Below, in pieces: positions 9,655 through 17,598 of a DNA stretch of 32,319 nucleotides. The DNA comes from Sphingobacteriales bacterium. Lineage in GTDB: Bacteria; Bacteroidota; Bacteroidia; Sphingobacteriales; Sphingobacteriaceae. The translations under genes and the position numbers were made by a program. Location of the stretch: the NCBI GenBank assembly GCA_015655115.1, contig JAATFQ010000135.1:1-32319 (forward strand). Direction: 5' to 3'. How positions within the stretch are numbered: the stretch's first letter is position 1; each line of letters starts with the position of its first letter. Below the pieces are notes generated by a model. That model had not been told where the DNA came from and searched no databases. It was given only the letters and a program-made list of their open reading frames with translations.

Positions 9655-9700
9655 CCCGATTATACTGATGAGTACTAATCGGGCAACCTACCTATAGGTA
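9655..9700. repeat. Inverted repeat and 12-bp palindrome in the susC1 upstream region
   Basis: CCCGATTA (9655-9662) pairs with TAATCGGG (9676-9683); inside it TACT pairs with AGTA, leaving one bulged base and a 4-nt loop. Five bases on, 9689-9700 is a perfect palindrome, TACCTATAGGTA. These lie between the 18-bp motif copies and the susC1 start, so operator or leader-RNA roles are both possible. No T-run follows in either direction. Confidence 0.4.
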
Positions 9701-9780
9701 TGGATAAACTGAACTTTGGTTTATAATTTGGTTTTCTTTATACAAAAGAACCTAATAGAAATTATTTAATTTATTCAACC

Positions 9781-9798
9781 TTTTGTCGATTCGTCTCA
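9781..9798. promoter_or_regulatory. Candidate PUL 1 regulator-binding motif, copy 1
   Basis: TTTTGTCGATTCGTCTCA, identical over 18 bp to copy 2 at 9980 and differing by one base from copy 3 at 15327. It lies about 250 bp upstream of susC1. A TTCA sits three bases upstream of the motif in all three copies. The best candidate ligand is the AraC-type response regulator encoded at 13333. Confidence 0.6.
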
Positions 9799-9979
9799 AA
9801 TAAACGATCTATGTTATCGCGCAAGCATAACAATATGAATGTGGTTTTTATATCCTGATCGGTGAAAAGTTTAAATACACCCTTAAATCCATCATGATTT
9901 TTATTGAATTGCTGCGTGACCGGCCATATATTAAACCGCAGGTAACCGTGCCGGGGCCAGTGGTAAAATTTGTTCATCT

Positions 9980-9997
9980 TTTTGTCGATTCGTCTCA
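9980..9997. promoter_or_regulatory. Candidate PUL 1 regulator-binding motif, copy 2
   Basis: Identical to copy 1, 199 bp away in the same orientation, and about 145 bp upstream of the divergent sensor kinase start. Upstream bases TGTTCAT are shared with copy 3, extending similarity to 27 bp with three mismatches. The rest of the 614-bp intergenic region 9528-10141 holds only an implausible 90-codon ORF. Confidence 0.6.
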
Positions 9998-10141
9998 TAT
10001 TTTTATTGCGACAAGACATCACACCATCATAAACAACTGACAATCAAACAAAAAAGCGCAAAGCATGATTATAGAAATGAGAGCTTCATTTCAGCTAAAT
10101 AATATAATGAGGTGATTTATATATATTTGAGGAAACCAGAT

Positions 10142-13100
10142 ATGCGCCCTACACTTTCATTTGTTTTTTTTCAAGTGATATTATTTTTTGCAGTTTTCAT
10201 ATGCGAAGGGCAATCTTATTATTTTAAACACTACCAGGCCGACGACGGCCTGGCACATAATTCAGTCACCTCGATCATCCAGGATACGAAAGGCATGATA
10301 TGGATCGGCACCCGCGGCGGCCTAAATCGGTTTGACGGATATACTTTTAAAACCTACAAAGACAAAAACAATAAATTTGGAAATATCGGGAATAACATTG
10401 TCACTACTATCGTAGAAGACAAAAAGGGCATGCTATGGATTGGTACAGGAAAAGGAATTTTCAACTATGATCCATATCTTGAAATCTTCACCCCACTCGA
10501 AATGGCGCCGCAGAATTACATCAGCCATATTTTAGTTGACGATCAGAATAATTTATTCTTTTTAGCAAACAGGAAACTTTATCAATACCTTTCTAAAGAG
10601 AAACGGGTGTTAAACCTGGGAATACAAGCATCCTGCCTGGCTATTGATGAAAACTCTGATTTATGGCTGGGAAATGATGACGGTGTAATCCAGCACTACA
10701 ATATCAGCAACAAGTCGGCCACCAGTATCAGGATCGTTGACCAGCATGTTCCCGCAAATCTCCGCTCAATCAGCAAAATATTGCCCATAAAAGGAGATGA
10801 GCTTTTACTCGGCTGCTTTAAGCAAGGCCTGAAAAGTTATAATACCAAAACCAGAGTCGTCAGGTCTTTGCCATTATATAATAGTAAAAACACCGACATA
10901 TATGTACGTGACATCTGCGCTGGCGAGCATCAGGAATATTGGGTAGCCACAGAATCCGGCATTTATATTTACAACTTAACAACCGGTACCAGCCGCAGCT
11001 TACGTAAAAGGTATGGTGACCCTTATGCTATTGCAGATAATGCTGTGTATACCATATGCAAAGACAATCAGGGCGGGATGTGGACAGGAACATTCTTCGG
11101 CGGACTAAACTACCATTCCAAAGAGAACGCAAGATTCGAAAAGTATTATCCCCTGCTCGGTGTCAATTCTATATCTGGCAATGCAGTGAGGGAAATATGC
11201 CCGGATAACCGGGGTAACCTATGGATAGGTACAGAAGATGCGGGATTTAATAAGTTTAACGTAAAGACAGGAATATTTACCAATTATACTTCAACTGGTA
11301 AAACAGGAGAGGTATCCTATCCAAATATACATGGCCTGTTAGCCCTTGGTAACGAATTGTATATCGGCCCATTTCATCATGGACTGGATATCATGGATAT
11401 GCACACAGGCCTGGTAACCAAAAGCTTTAAGGTTATAGGTAATAAAAATGACCAGATCAGCGATTTTGTTCTATCGATTTATCTTACAAGAGACAGTACG
11501 CTGCTGATCGGCACAGCCTATGATGGATCGGGCTTATTCAGATATAATAGAAAGCATAAAACATTTACCCGCATCAGGGAAATACCGTATAATTCCTACG
11601 TTTTTGATATCAAAGAAGACCATCAGGGTAATATCTGGACTGGAAGTGTATCACAGGGTGCATTTTATTATAATCCTAAAACCGGCAGGCACGGCAATGT
11701 CCGTTTCGGGGACAAAGTCGGGGGTAAAATTATAAATGAATTTCCCGTATCTGGTATTCTGGAAGATAGCGACCATGCCATGTGGTTTACTACTGCGGGA
11801 GGCGGATTTATCCGGTTAAGTCCTGACCGCAGAAGCTTTAAAAAGTTCACTACTAAAAACGGCTTACCCAGTAATGTCACGTACCGGATGCTGGAAGACA
11901 ACTCCAAAAACCTATGGATCAGCTCACTTAAAGGTCTGATATGTTTTAACATGCGTACAGGAAACTTCAAAATTTACACACAGTCTAACGGTCTGATCAC
12001 CGATCAGTTCAATTTCAATTCCGCTTATAAAGACAGCAATGGCAAAATGTATTTCGGATCTGTTAAAGGAATGATTGCATTTGACCCTAAAGCCTTTGAA
12101 AAAAAGGATGCCAGTCCCCCAACCTATATTACCGGATTCCAGATTAATAATAAAGAGATCATTCCCGGCACTGCCCATAGTCCGATTAACAAATCCATTC
12201 TATATACCGATACTTTGGTGCTCTCCCACGACCAGAATAACTTCAGCATCGAATTTGCGACATTGAATTATTCTTCTCCCGATGTTACGCGTTATGAATT
12301 CATGATGCAGGGACTGGATAAAAACAGTACCTACCTTAGCAGTAACCGCAAGGCTTATTTTACCGATTTATCTGCAGGCAATTATACTTTTTCAGTGCGG
12401 GCAAAAAGCAATGTAAATAACTGGGCAGGTAAAGAACGCCGCCTTTTCATTAAAATCCTCCCCCCTTTCTGGGAAAGTTACACCGCTTATTTATTCTACT
12501 TATTAGCCTTATCCATCACGCTATTCTGGTCATTACGCTATTATCACCGCCGCTTGGAACGTAAAAATTTAAATAAACTGCAGCTTTTTGAACACGAAAA
12601 AGAAAAAGAGATTTACCAGGCGAAAATCGAATTTTTCACGAATATTGCACATGAAATACAGACCCCATTAACGCTGATTGTAGGCCCGGTTGAAAGGATG
12701 ATTAAAAAGACAGAGGAACAGCCGGCTATCAGAAAGAGTCTGCTTATGGTGGAAAAAAATGCCAAACGTTTAGCTGAACTAACCGACCAGCTGCTGGATT
12801 TCCGTAAAACTGAAATGGACCAGTTCGGGTTAAACTTTGTCAATATCGACATCAACGCTTTACTACAAGAACAATTCGAGGTATTTAGACCAGAGGCTGA
12901 AAAAAGCCATATTTCTTTCCATCTGAAACTCCCCAAAAAACATGTTATCGTTTTTGCAGACAGAGAAGCCTTGGTCAGAATTTGCAGTAACCTGATCTCA
13001 AATGCCATAAAATACGGCACTAGCACATGCGTGATCAGCTTAACTGAATTCGATTCTGACGACGAGAATTTTACGATCCGGTTTAGTAATGATGGCAAAG

Positions 13101-13330
13101 GTATACCCGATGAATTTAAAAACAAGATTTTTGAACCTTTTTTCAGATTGTACAGCAAAGACAAACCAGGAACAGGAATTGGGCTTTCATTAGCCAAATC
13201 TTTGACCGATTTACATAATGGATCTTTAACGCTGACCTCCGGAGATACTGACAAGGTAATCTTTGAGTTAACCTTACCGGTACACCAACAATTTGAATTT
13301 AAACTAAGCAGCTGGAAAAAAATAAAATAA
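10142..13330 (+). CDS. HTCS-type sensor histidine kinase with periplasmic propeller, lacking receiver and HTH domains
   Basis: This membrane sensor should detect a PUL 1 oligosaccharide in the periplasm and phosphorylate the response regulator encoded two bases downstream. The 1062-residue product has a signal peptide (MRPTLSF to about residue 24), repeated two-component propeller blades (WIGTRGGLNRF-type repeats, about 30-690), a Y_Y_Y domain (about 700-770) and one membrane helix (about 780-800). HisKA follows with His837 in NIAHEIQTPL, then an HATPase with NLISNAIKYG and GTGIGLSLAKSL. The H-box has Gln where Arg is usual. ATG 10142 is chosen because it opens the signal peptide directly; a GTG at 10112 would add ten residues. 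In most HTCS proteins the receiver and AraC domains are fused on; here they are separate. Confidence 0.93.
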   Translation: MRPTLSFVFFQVILFFAVFICEGQSYYFKHYQADDGLAHNSVTSIIQDTKGMIWIGTRGGLNRFDGYTFKTYKDKNNKFGNIGNNIVTTIVEDKKGMLWIGTGKGIFNYDPYLEIFTPLEMAPQNYISHILVDDQNNLFFLANRKLYQYLSKEKRVLNLGIQASCLAIDENSDLWLGNDDGVIQHYNISNKSATSIRIVDQHVPANLRSISKILPIKGDELLLGCFKQGLKSYNTKTRVVRSLPLYNSKNTDIYVRDICAGEHQEYWVATESGIYIYNLTTGTSRSLRKRYGDPYAIADNAVYTICKDNQGGMWTGTFFGGLNYHSKENARFEKYYPLLGVNSISGNAVREICPDNRGNLWIGTEDAGFNKFNVKTGIFTNYTSTGKTGEVSYPNIHGLLALGNELYIGPFHHGLDIMDMHTGLVTKSFKVIGNKNDQISDFVLSIYLTRDSTLLIGTAYDGSGLFRYNRKHKTFTRIREIPYNSYVFDIKEDHQGNIWTGSVSQGAFYYNPKTGRHGNVRFGDKVGGKIINEFPVSGILEDSDHAMWFTTAGGGFIRLSPDRRSFKKFTTKNGLPSNVTYRMLEDNSKNLWISSLKGLICFNMRTGNFKIYTQSNGLITDQFNFNSAYKDSNGKMYFGSVKGMIAFDPKAFEKKDASPPTYITGFQINNKEIIPGTAHSPINKSILYTDTLVLSHDQNNFSIEFATLNYSSPDVTRYEFMMQGLDKNSTYLSSNRKAYFTDLSAGNYTFSVRAKSNVNNWAGKERRLFIKILPPFWESYTAYLFYLLALSITLFWSLRYYHRRLERKNLNKLQLFEHEKEKEIYQAKIEFFTNIAHEIQTPLTLIVGPVERMIKKTEEQPAIRKSLLMVEKNAKRLAELTDQLLDFRKTEMDQFGLNFVNIDINALLQEQFEVFRPEAEKSHISFHLKLPKKHVIVFADREALVRICSNLISNAIKYGTSTCVISLTEFDSDDENFTIRFSNDGKGIPDEFKNKIFEPFFRLYSKDKPGTGIGLSLAKSLTDLHNGSLTLTSGDTDKVIFELTLPVHQQFEFKLSSWKKIK

Positions 13331-13332
13331 AT

Positions 13333-14106
13333 ATGCCTGATAGTATTCTAATTATAGATGACAACGAAGATATCCTGGAATTTTTATCCGAAGTTCTGGG
13401 AGACACCTATAAGCTGTACTTAGCAGCAGACGGCGAAATCGCGCAACAGATTTTAGATATAGAAATTGTTGACCTCATCATTTCAGACATTATGATGCCT
13501 GGAATAGACGGGTTTGAGCTTTGCCGGCTGATCAAGTCGAATGTAGAATATTGCCATATCCCAGTGGTATTGCTGACCTCCAAAAACACCTACAAAGCAC
13601 ATATTGAAAGCCTGGAAGTTGGTGCCGACGTGTATATTCAAAAACCATTTTCTCCTGAACTGCTCCAGCTGCAGATAGCCAACCTGCTCAGAAACCGGCT
13701 AAAAATAAAAGACCATTTCGCAAGTTCGCCATTTGAAGATGTACGTGTAATGGCACATTCAAAAACCGACGAATCCTTCCTGAAAAAACTGGATGAGTAT
13801 ATCCGCAAAAATATCAAAGACCCAAATATTGATATTGACCAAGTGGCCGACCACATGAATATGAGCCGGCCTACTTTTTACCGGAAAATAAAATCGCTTT
13901 CCTCACTTTCGCCAAAAGAGCTGATAGACATCACACGCCTTAAAAAAGCTACTCAGCTGATTGCACAAAACGAATTCACCTTATTCGAGATTGCCAAAAT
14001 GGTAGGCTACAGTAGTCAAAGCCTTTTTAATAAAAATTTCCAACGGTACTTTAACATTACACCCCTGGAATATATTAATTCACTTGATAAAGATGTCAGC
14101 AGTTGA
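13333..14106 (+). CDS. Response regulator, receiver plus AraC-type HTH (partner of the sensor kinase)
   Basis: A 257-residue DNA-binding response regulator. The receiver (about 4-120) has the acidic pair D9/D10, phosphoacceptor D52 in IISDIMMPGIDG, T82 and K104 (YIQKPF). An AraC-type double helix-turn-helix follows (about 150-255: VADHMNMSRPTFYRKIKSL and IAKMVGYSSQSLFNKNF). It starts two bases after the kinase stop codon in a different frame, so the two are surely co-transcribed and probably translationally coupled. It likely activates the susC1 operon and the GH5 gene through the 18-bp motif, which is an inference. It converges on the GH5 gene with 24 bp between stop codons. Confidence 0.94.
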   Translation: MPDSILIIDDNEDILEFLSEVLGDTYKLYLAADGEIAQQILDIEIVDLIISDIMMPGIDGFELCRLIKSNVEYCHIPVVLLTSKNTYKAHIESLEVGADVYIQKPFSPELLQLQIANLLRNRLKIKDHFASSPFEDVRVMAHSKTDESFLKKLDEYIRKNIKDPNIDIDQVADHMNMSRPTFYRKIKSLSSLSPKELIDITRLKKATQLIAQNEFTLFEIAKMVGYSSQSLFNKNFQRYFNITPLEYINSLDKDVSS

Positions 14107-14130
14107 TTATTGCTTTGGGCGGACATCTTC

Positions 14131-15216
14131 TTATTTTTTTACTCCGGTCACTTGCTTAATCAGATCTGTCTCCGCTTCAATGTAGGGACTTCCATCAGCT
14201 TTAAGAATCTCGTGAAACCACACCTTGGGTTCTCCGCCAGCAGTCAATGGAGTATCCCAGGCATATTTTGTATTTGTTTTTCCGTCAACAAATCCCCAGT
14301 TTATGGCAGCTACATTTTCTTTCTTAAGCATCGGTAAAGAATTAATAAACGTGCTGTTGCGGGTACGGGCCATATATTCTGTACAGATCATTGGTTTCCC
14401 GAAAAATTTCAGGATTTCAATGGTGCGTAAATGTTTTTCCGGACTATCATAGCAATGGTATGAAATTACATCAGAATTGGCCAGTTGGAACCTGTTGAGT
14501 TCGTTAAATGCCCCACTCCAATTCCAAAGACCTGCTGTGATGGGCTGATCAGGATTAATTTCCCGCGACCAGATGAAGATTTTGGTCAGCAGTGGGAAAG
14601 TAGTTCCAGATTTACCGCTGTTTCCCGGCTCATTATAAAGGTCCCAAAGCAGAATTCTTTTATCGTGTGAGAAAGTTTTTAAGATATCTTTTACATAGGT
14701 TTCCAATGCCGGATAGTTCGAAGCTTCTTTATATGCGGGATCTCCCGGATCCTGCATCCAGCCTGAATTGTGTATTCCTATTTTCTTCTCTGGCTGCCTG
14801 CCAATTTGCGGCACTTTATTCCAGCAATCATCAAAGAAAACAAACATAGGCCTGATATGATGCTTGTCAGCAATCTTTAGAAATTCATTGATGCGCGATT
14901 TAAAGCCTGCCGGGTCTGCTTTATAAGCCAGACTATGCAGAAACACCCGCATAGTATTTATCCCAAGACCTTCTGCCCATCCCAGTTCTTTATCAATAAT
15001 TGCCGGCGCAAAGGTATCAGCCTGCCACATTTCCAACTGGTTGATTGCATTTGCAGGGATATAGTTGGCACCAACCAGGTAAGGCTGTTTTTTATACCAG
15101 TCGCTGGCCTTTTCAGTTGACCATATTTTACCTGAAGCAATGATTTTAACCTGGGCAAAAGAAGCCGCATTAAGCATTAACCCCAGAAGGATTAAAGTAA
15201 GTGATTTTAATTTCAT
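14131..15216 (-). CDS. GH5-like secreted glycoside hydrolase (cellulase superfamily TIM barrel)
   Basis: The 361-residue product has a signal peptide (1-21, NAASFAQ) and a clan GH-A barrel. The two likely catalytic glutamates are E197 in LWDLYNEPGN (acid/base) and E280 in MICTEYMAR (nucleophile). Other GH5-like landmarks are GANYIPANAINQLEMW (49-64), NTMRVFLH (87-94) and ISYHCYDSP (251-259). Database homologues are often labelled 1,4-beta-xylanase, but the actual specificity of this group is not evident. The ATG at 15216 is preferred over the one at 15243 because it opens the signal peptide directly. It has its own upstream region carrying the third 18-bp motif, so it is probably part of the PUL 1 regulon. 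Confidence 0.85.
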   Translation of the reverse strand: MKLKSLTLILLGLMLNAASFAQVKIIASGKIWSTEKASDWYKKQPYLVGANYIPANAINQLEMWQADTFAPAIIDKELGWAEGLGINTMRVFLHSLAYKADPAGFKSRINEFLKIADKHHIRPMFVFFDDCWNKVPQIGRQPEKKIGIHNSGWMQDPGDPAYKEASNYPALETYVKDILKTFSHDKRILLWDLYNEPGNSGKSGTTFPLLTKIFIWSREINPDQPITAGLWNWSGAFNELNRFQLANSDVISYHCYDSPEKHLRTIEILKFFGKPMICTEYMARTRNSTFINSLPMLKKENVAAINWGFVDGKTNTKYAWDTPLTAGGEPKVWFHEILKADGSPYIEAETDLIKQVTGVKK

Positions 15217-15326
15217 AAAAATTTGTTGGCCCTGTAAATACATTTACTGGTATTTACAGTACAGTCTGTTATTTGATTTCTTAAAAACCAAAGTAAACCA
15301 ATGAATTCTTCAAAATCTGTTCATTG

Positions 15327-15344
15327 TTTTGTCGTTTCGTCTCA
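15327..15344. promoter_or_regulatory. Candidate PUL 1 regulator-binding motif, copy 3
   Basis: TTTTGTCGTTTCGTCTCA, one base different from copies 1 and 2. It lies 111 bp upstream of the GH5 start and in the same orientation relative to that gene as the other copies have to susC1. Its presence here ties the GH5 gene to the PUL 1 regulon although the kinase and regulator genes lie between. Confidence 0.6.
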
Positions 15345-15396
15345 AATCGGGCATTAATTATATTCTATTTTATACCACATTTTTGATTTAACAAGC

Positions 15397-15435
15397 AATA
15401 TTTTTTAAATGTACTATTGACATTTAAAAAATATT
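15397..15435. repeat. Perfect 16-bp inverted repeat in the divergent GH5/GH97 region
   Basis: Arms 15397-15412 and 15420-15435 are perfect reverse complements around a 7-bp centre. The region is AT-rich and sits between divergent genes, so it is not an obvious terminator. It overlaps the -33 box of the promoter candidate at 15416, which suits an operator better. Two small hairpins (15506-15531 and 15534-15552) lie further on in the probable leader of GH97; I see nothing else in 15217-15604. Confidence 0.6.
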
Positions 15436-15446
15436 ATCTACCTTTT
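15416..15446 (+). promoter_or_regulatory. Candidate promoter for the GH97-HTCS operon
   Basis: ATTG (15416-15419), a 19-bp spacer and TACCTTTT (15439-15446) approximate the Bacteroidota -33 TTTG and -7 TAnnTTTG consensus, with one mismatch in each box. The start point would fall near 15453, leaving a leader of about 150 nt. Confidence 0.35.
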
Positions 15447-15604
15447 ACCTGTCAAACTAACCAAATTTATAAACAGCCAATTTCTATACCATAAGAATGA
15501 ACTTTTCTACCCAGCTTGAACGGAAGGTAGACTACATAGTACTAAACTATGTCCTCACCCCCACTTGTCAATTTCAATCAATTGATTTATAAATCATTAT
15601 TCAT

Positions 15605-17557
15605 ATGAACTCTATAAGGAATATTCTTTGCGGATTATTATTGTTACTCTGTTTTTCAAAATCTTCTGCGCAAGACCTCAGCATTTCCAGTCCCGACGAG
15701 AAGCTGACCGTTAAATTATCATTAGACGAAGGCAGACTCTACTATCGAGTGCTGATGCAGGGAAAAGAAATGCTGGAGAAGTCGCCTTTAGGCCTACGTG
15801 GAAGCCAGGTTGATTTATCTGCAAACCTACATCTGACAAATCAGCGTTCGCGCCGGATCGACGAGACCTACTCGGAGCCGAAAATAAAAGTGAGTACTGT
15901 CAGGTACCAGGCCAATGAGCTGACCTGTAAATTTGAAAATCCAAAGAAGAACCAGTTAGAGGTAGTCTTTCGCGTCAGTAACAACAACATCGCTTTCCGA
16001 TATCAGGTGCCTCAAACTGGTGAGCCTGCTAATATGATCATTGAAGAGGAACTAAGCGGATATAACTTTCCTGTCGACACTAAAACGTTTTTAACGCCAC
16101 AGGCATCCCCTATGATCGGCTGGATGAAAACTAAACCCAGTTATGAGGAAGAATATACACCAGATCAGGCAATGGGAATTCCCTCCAAATATGGGGTAGG
16201 TTATACCTTTCCGGCGCTGTTTCATGTAGGCGATAAAGGATGGGTTCTGCTTTCCGAAACGGGTGTAAATGCACTTTACTGCGGTTCAAAGCTGAGCGAA
16301 GGAACGAAAGATGGTATGTATAAAATAGCTTTTCCGGAAAACGGTGAAAATAACGGCATTGGGCGTGCAAACCCCACTATAGCTTTGCCCGGCCGCACAC
16401 CATGGCGCACCCTTACTGTAGGGAATAATCTTAAGCCCATTGTCGAAACGACTATTCCTTTTGATGTGGTTGAACCTCAGTATAAGGCATCTAAAGCATA
16501 TACCTTTGGCCGCTCTACATGGAGCTGGTTACTGTGGCAGGACGGAAGCATTAACTTCGATGACCAAAAAAAGTTTGTCGATCTCTCGGCTGCTATGGGT
16601 TACGAGTTTGTCTTGGTTGATAACTGGTGGGATACCAAAATAGGCCACGAAAAAATAGAACAACTGGCTGCATATGGCAAAGATAAAGGTGTTGGCATAT
16701 GCCTATGGTACAATTCCAATGGCTTTTGGAATGATGCTCCGCAAGGACCTAAAAATGGTATGAATACGGCTGTTGCCCGAAAACAGGAAATGGCCTGGAT
16801 GCAACGCATCGGTATAAAAGGAATCAAAGTAGATTTTTTCGGCGGCGACAAGCAGGAAACGATGAAGTTGTACGAGGATATTCTCTCAGATGCAAATAGC
16901 TATGGGCTGACCGTTATTTTCCATGGCTGCACACTGCCGCGTGGCTGGGAAAGAATGTACCCTAACTATGTGGGGAGTGAAGCAGTATTGGCATCCGAAA
17001 ACCTGATTTTCACGCAGCAGGCAAATGATAATGAGGCCTTTAATGCGAGTTTGCACCCCTTTATCCGTAACGCTGTAGGCGCTATGGACTTTGGACCTGT
17101 CCTGCTCAACAAACATCATAACCAGGAAAATAATGGAGGAACGACAAGGAAGACAACTGAAACATTTCAACTTGCAACGGCTATATTATTTCAAACCCCC
17201 GTTCAGAATTTCGGCATAACTCCCAATAATCTGAATGAAATGCCATCTCATGTTATAGATTTCATGAAAAAGGTTCCGACAACCTGGGACGAAACTGTAT
17301 TTATCGATGGTTATCCCGGCAAATACTGTATACTGGCACGACGCCATGGAGAAACCTGGTACATCGCCGGCATCAATGCGGAGAAAACGGAAAAAATAAT
17401 CACTGTTTCTTTGCCTATGTTATCTGGTAATGAGGTGCTGCTGTACACTGATAATGATAGTAAACAACCGCAAATAAACAAAGTACATCTTCAAAAAAAC
17501 AAACAAATAAAGCTGAAATTATTACCTGACGGAGGTGCTGTTATCACCGGGAAGTAG
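15605..17557 (+). CDS. GH97 glycoside hydrolase, retaining type by its aspartate
   Basis: GH97 enzymes are Ca-dependent exo-acting alpha-glycosidases (alpha-glucosidases or alpha-galactosidases) of Bacteroidota. The 650-residue product has a signal peptide (1-22, SKSSAQ), an N-terminal beta-sandwich (about 25-285), a TIM barrel (about 295-560: FGRSTWSWLLWQDG, FVLVDNWWD) and a C-terminal beta domain. IKVDFFGGDKQ places Asp410 where retaining GH97 alpha-galactosidases have their nucleophile; inverting SusB-type enzymes lack this residue. Acidic residues E459 and E465 lie in the region of the other catalytic and metal-binding groups. Length is typical. It is the first gene of a two-gene unit with the hybrid HTCS, 41 bp apart, so enzyme and sensor are probably co-expressed. 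Confidence 0.92.
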   Translation: MNSIRNILCGLLLLLCFSKSSAQDLSISSPDEKLTVKLSLDEGRLYYRVLMQGKEMLEKSPLGLRGSQVDLSANLHLTNQRSRRIDETYSEPKIKVSTVRYQANELTCKFENPKKNQLEVVFRVSNNNIAFRYQVPQTGEPANMIIEEELSGYNFPVDTKTFLTPQASPMIGWMKTKPSYEEEYTPDQAMGIPSKYGVGYTFPALFHVGDKGWVLLSETGVNALYCGSKLSEGTKDGMYKIAFPENGENNGIGRANPTIALPGRTPWRTLTVGNNLKPIVETTIPFDVVEPQYKASKAYTFGRSTWSWLLWQDGSINFDDQKKFVDLSAAMGYEFVLVDNWWDTKIGHEKIEQLAAYGKDKGVGICLWYNSNGFWNDAPQGPKNGMNTAVARKQEMAWMQRIGIKGIKVDFFGGDKQETMKLYEDILSDANSYGLTVIFHGCTLPRGWERMYPNYVGSEAVLASENLIFTQQANDNEAFNASLHPFIRNAVGAMDFGPVLLNKHHNQENNGGTTRKTTETFQLATAILFQTPVQNFGITPNNLNEMPSHVIDFMKKVPTTWDETVFIDGYPGKYCILARRHGETWYIAGINAEKTEKIITVSLPMLSGNEVLLYTDNDSKQPQINKVHLQKNKQIKLKLLPDGGAVITGK

Positions 17558-17598
17558 ACCCAAAATTGATCAGCAAAAAAGCTTTTAAATACACGATA

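Noticed and set aside
9771..10043. 90-codon minus-strand ORF between susC1 and the sensor kinase
   Set aside because: No recognisable domain, no credible start context, and both of its ends contain a copy of the 18-bp regulatory motif, so the repeated DNA explains its repeated peptide ends.
10082..10109. AGCTTCAT followed by ATGAGGTGA upstream of the sensor kinase, a possible fifth leader element
   Set aside because: Spacing is 17 nt instead of 21-23, the ACC and A-rich parts are missing, and its hairpin is local (GAAATGA/TCATTTC); probably coincidence.
10122..10129. TATATTTG, an exact match to the -7 consensus before the sensor kinase
   Set aside because: It lies 13 bp before the chosen start codon with no TTTG at the right upstream distance, and the tract is simply AT-rich.
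12613..13254. 213-codon minus-strand ORF opposite the histidine kinase domain
   Set aside because: Shadow ORF fully inside a well-supported gene; the product is Ser/Leu-rich without domain signatures.
13320..13340. Frameshift splitting a former hybrid HTCS into kinase and regulator
   Set aside because: The kinase ends after a complete ATPase domain and the regulator begins precisely at the receiver start with its own ATG. Reading through the stop in frame gives more stops, so no simple single-base repair restores a fusion.
15506..15552. Small hairpins TCTACC/GGTAGA and ACATAGT/ACTATGT before GH97
   Set aside because: Short stems without repetition elsewhere in the window; too weak to call a riboswitch or terminator.
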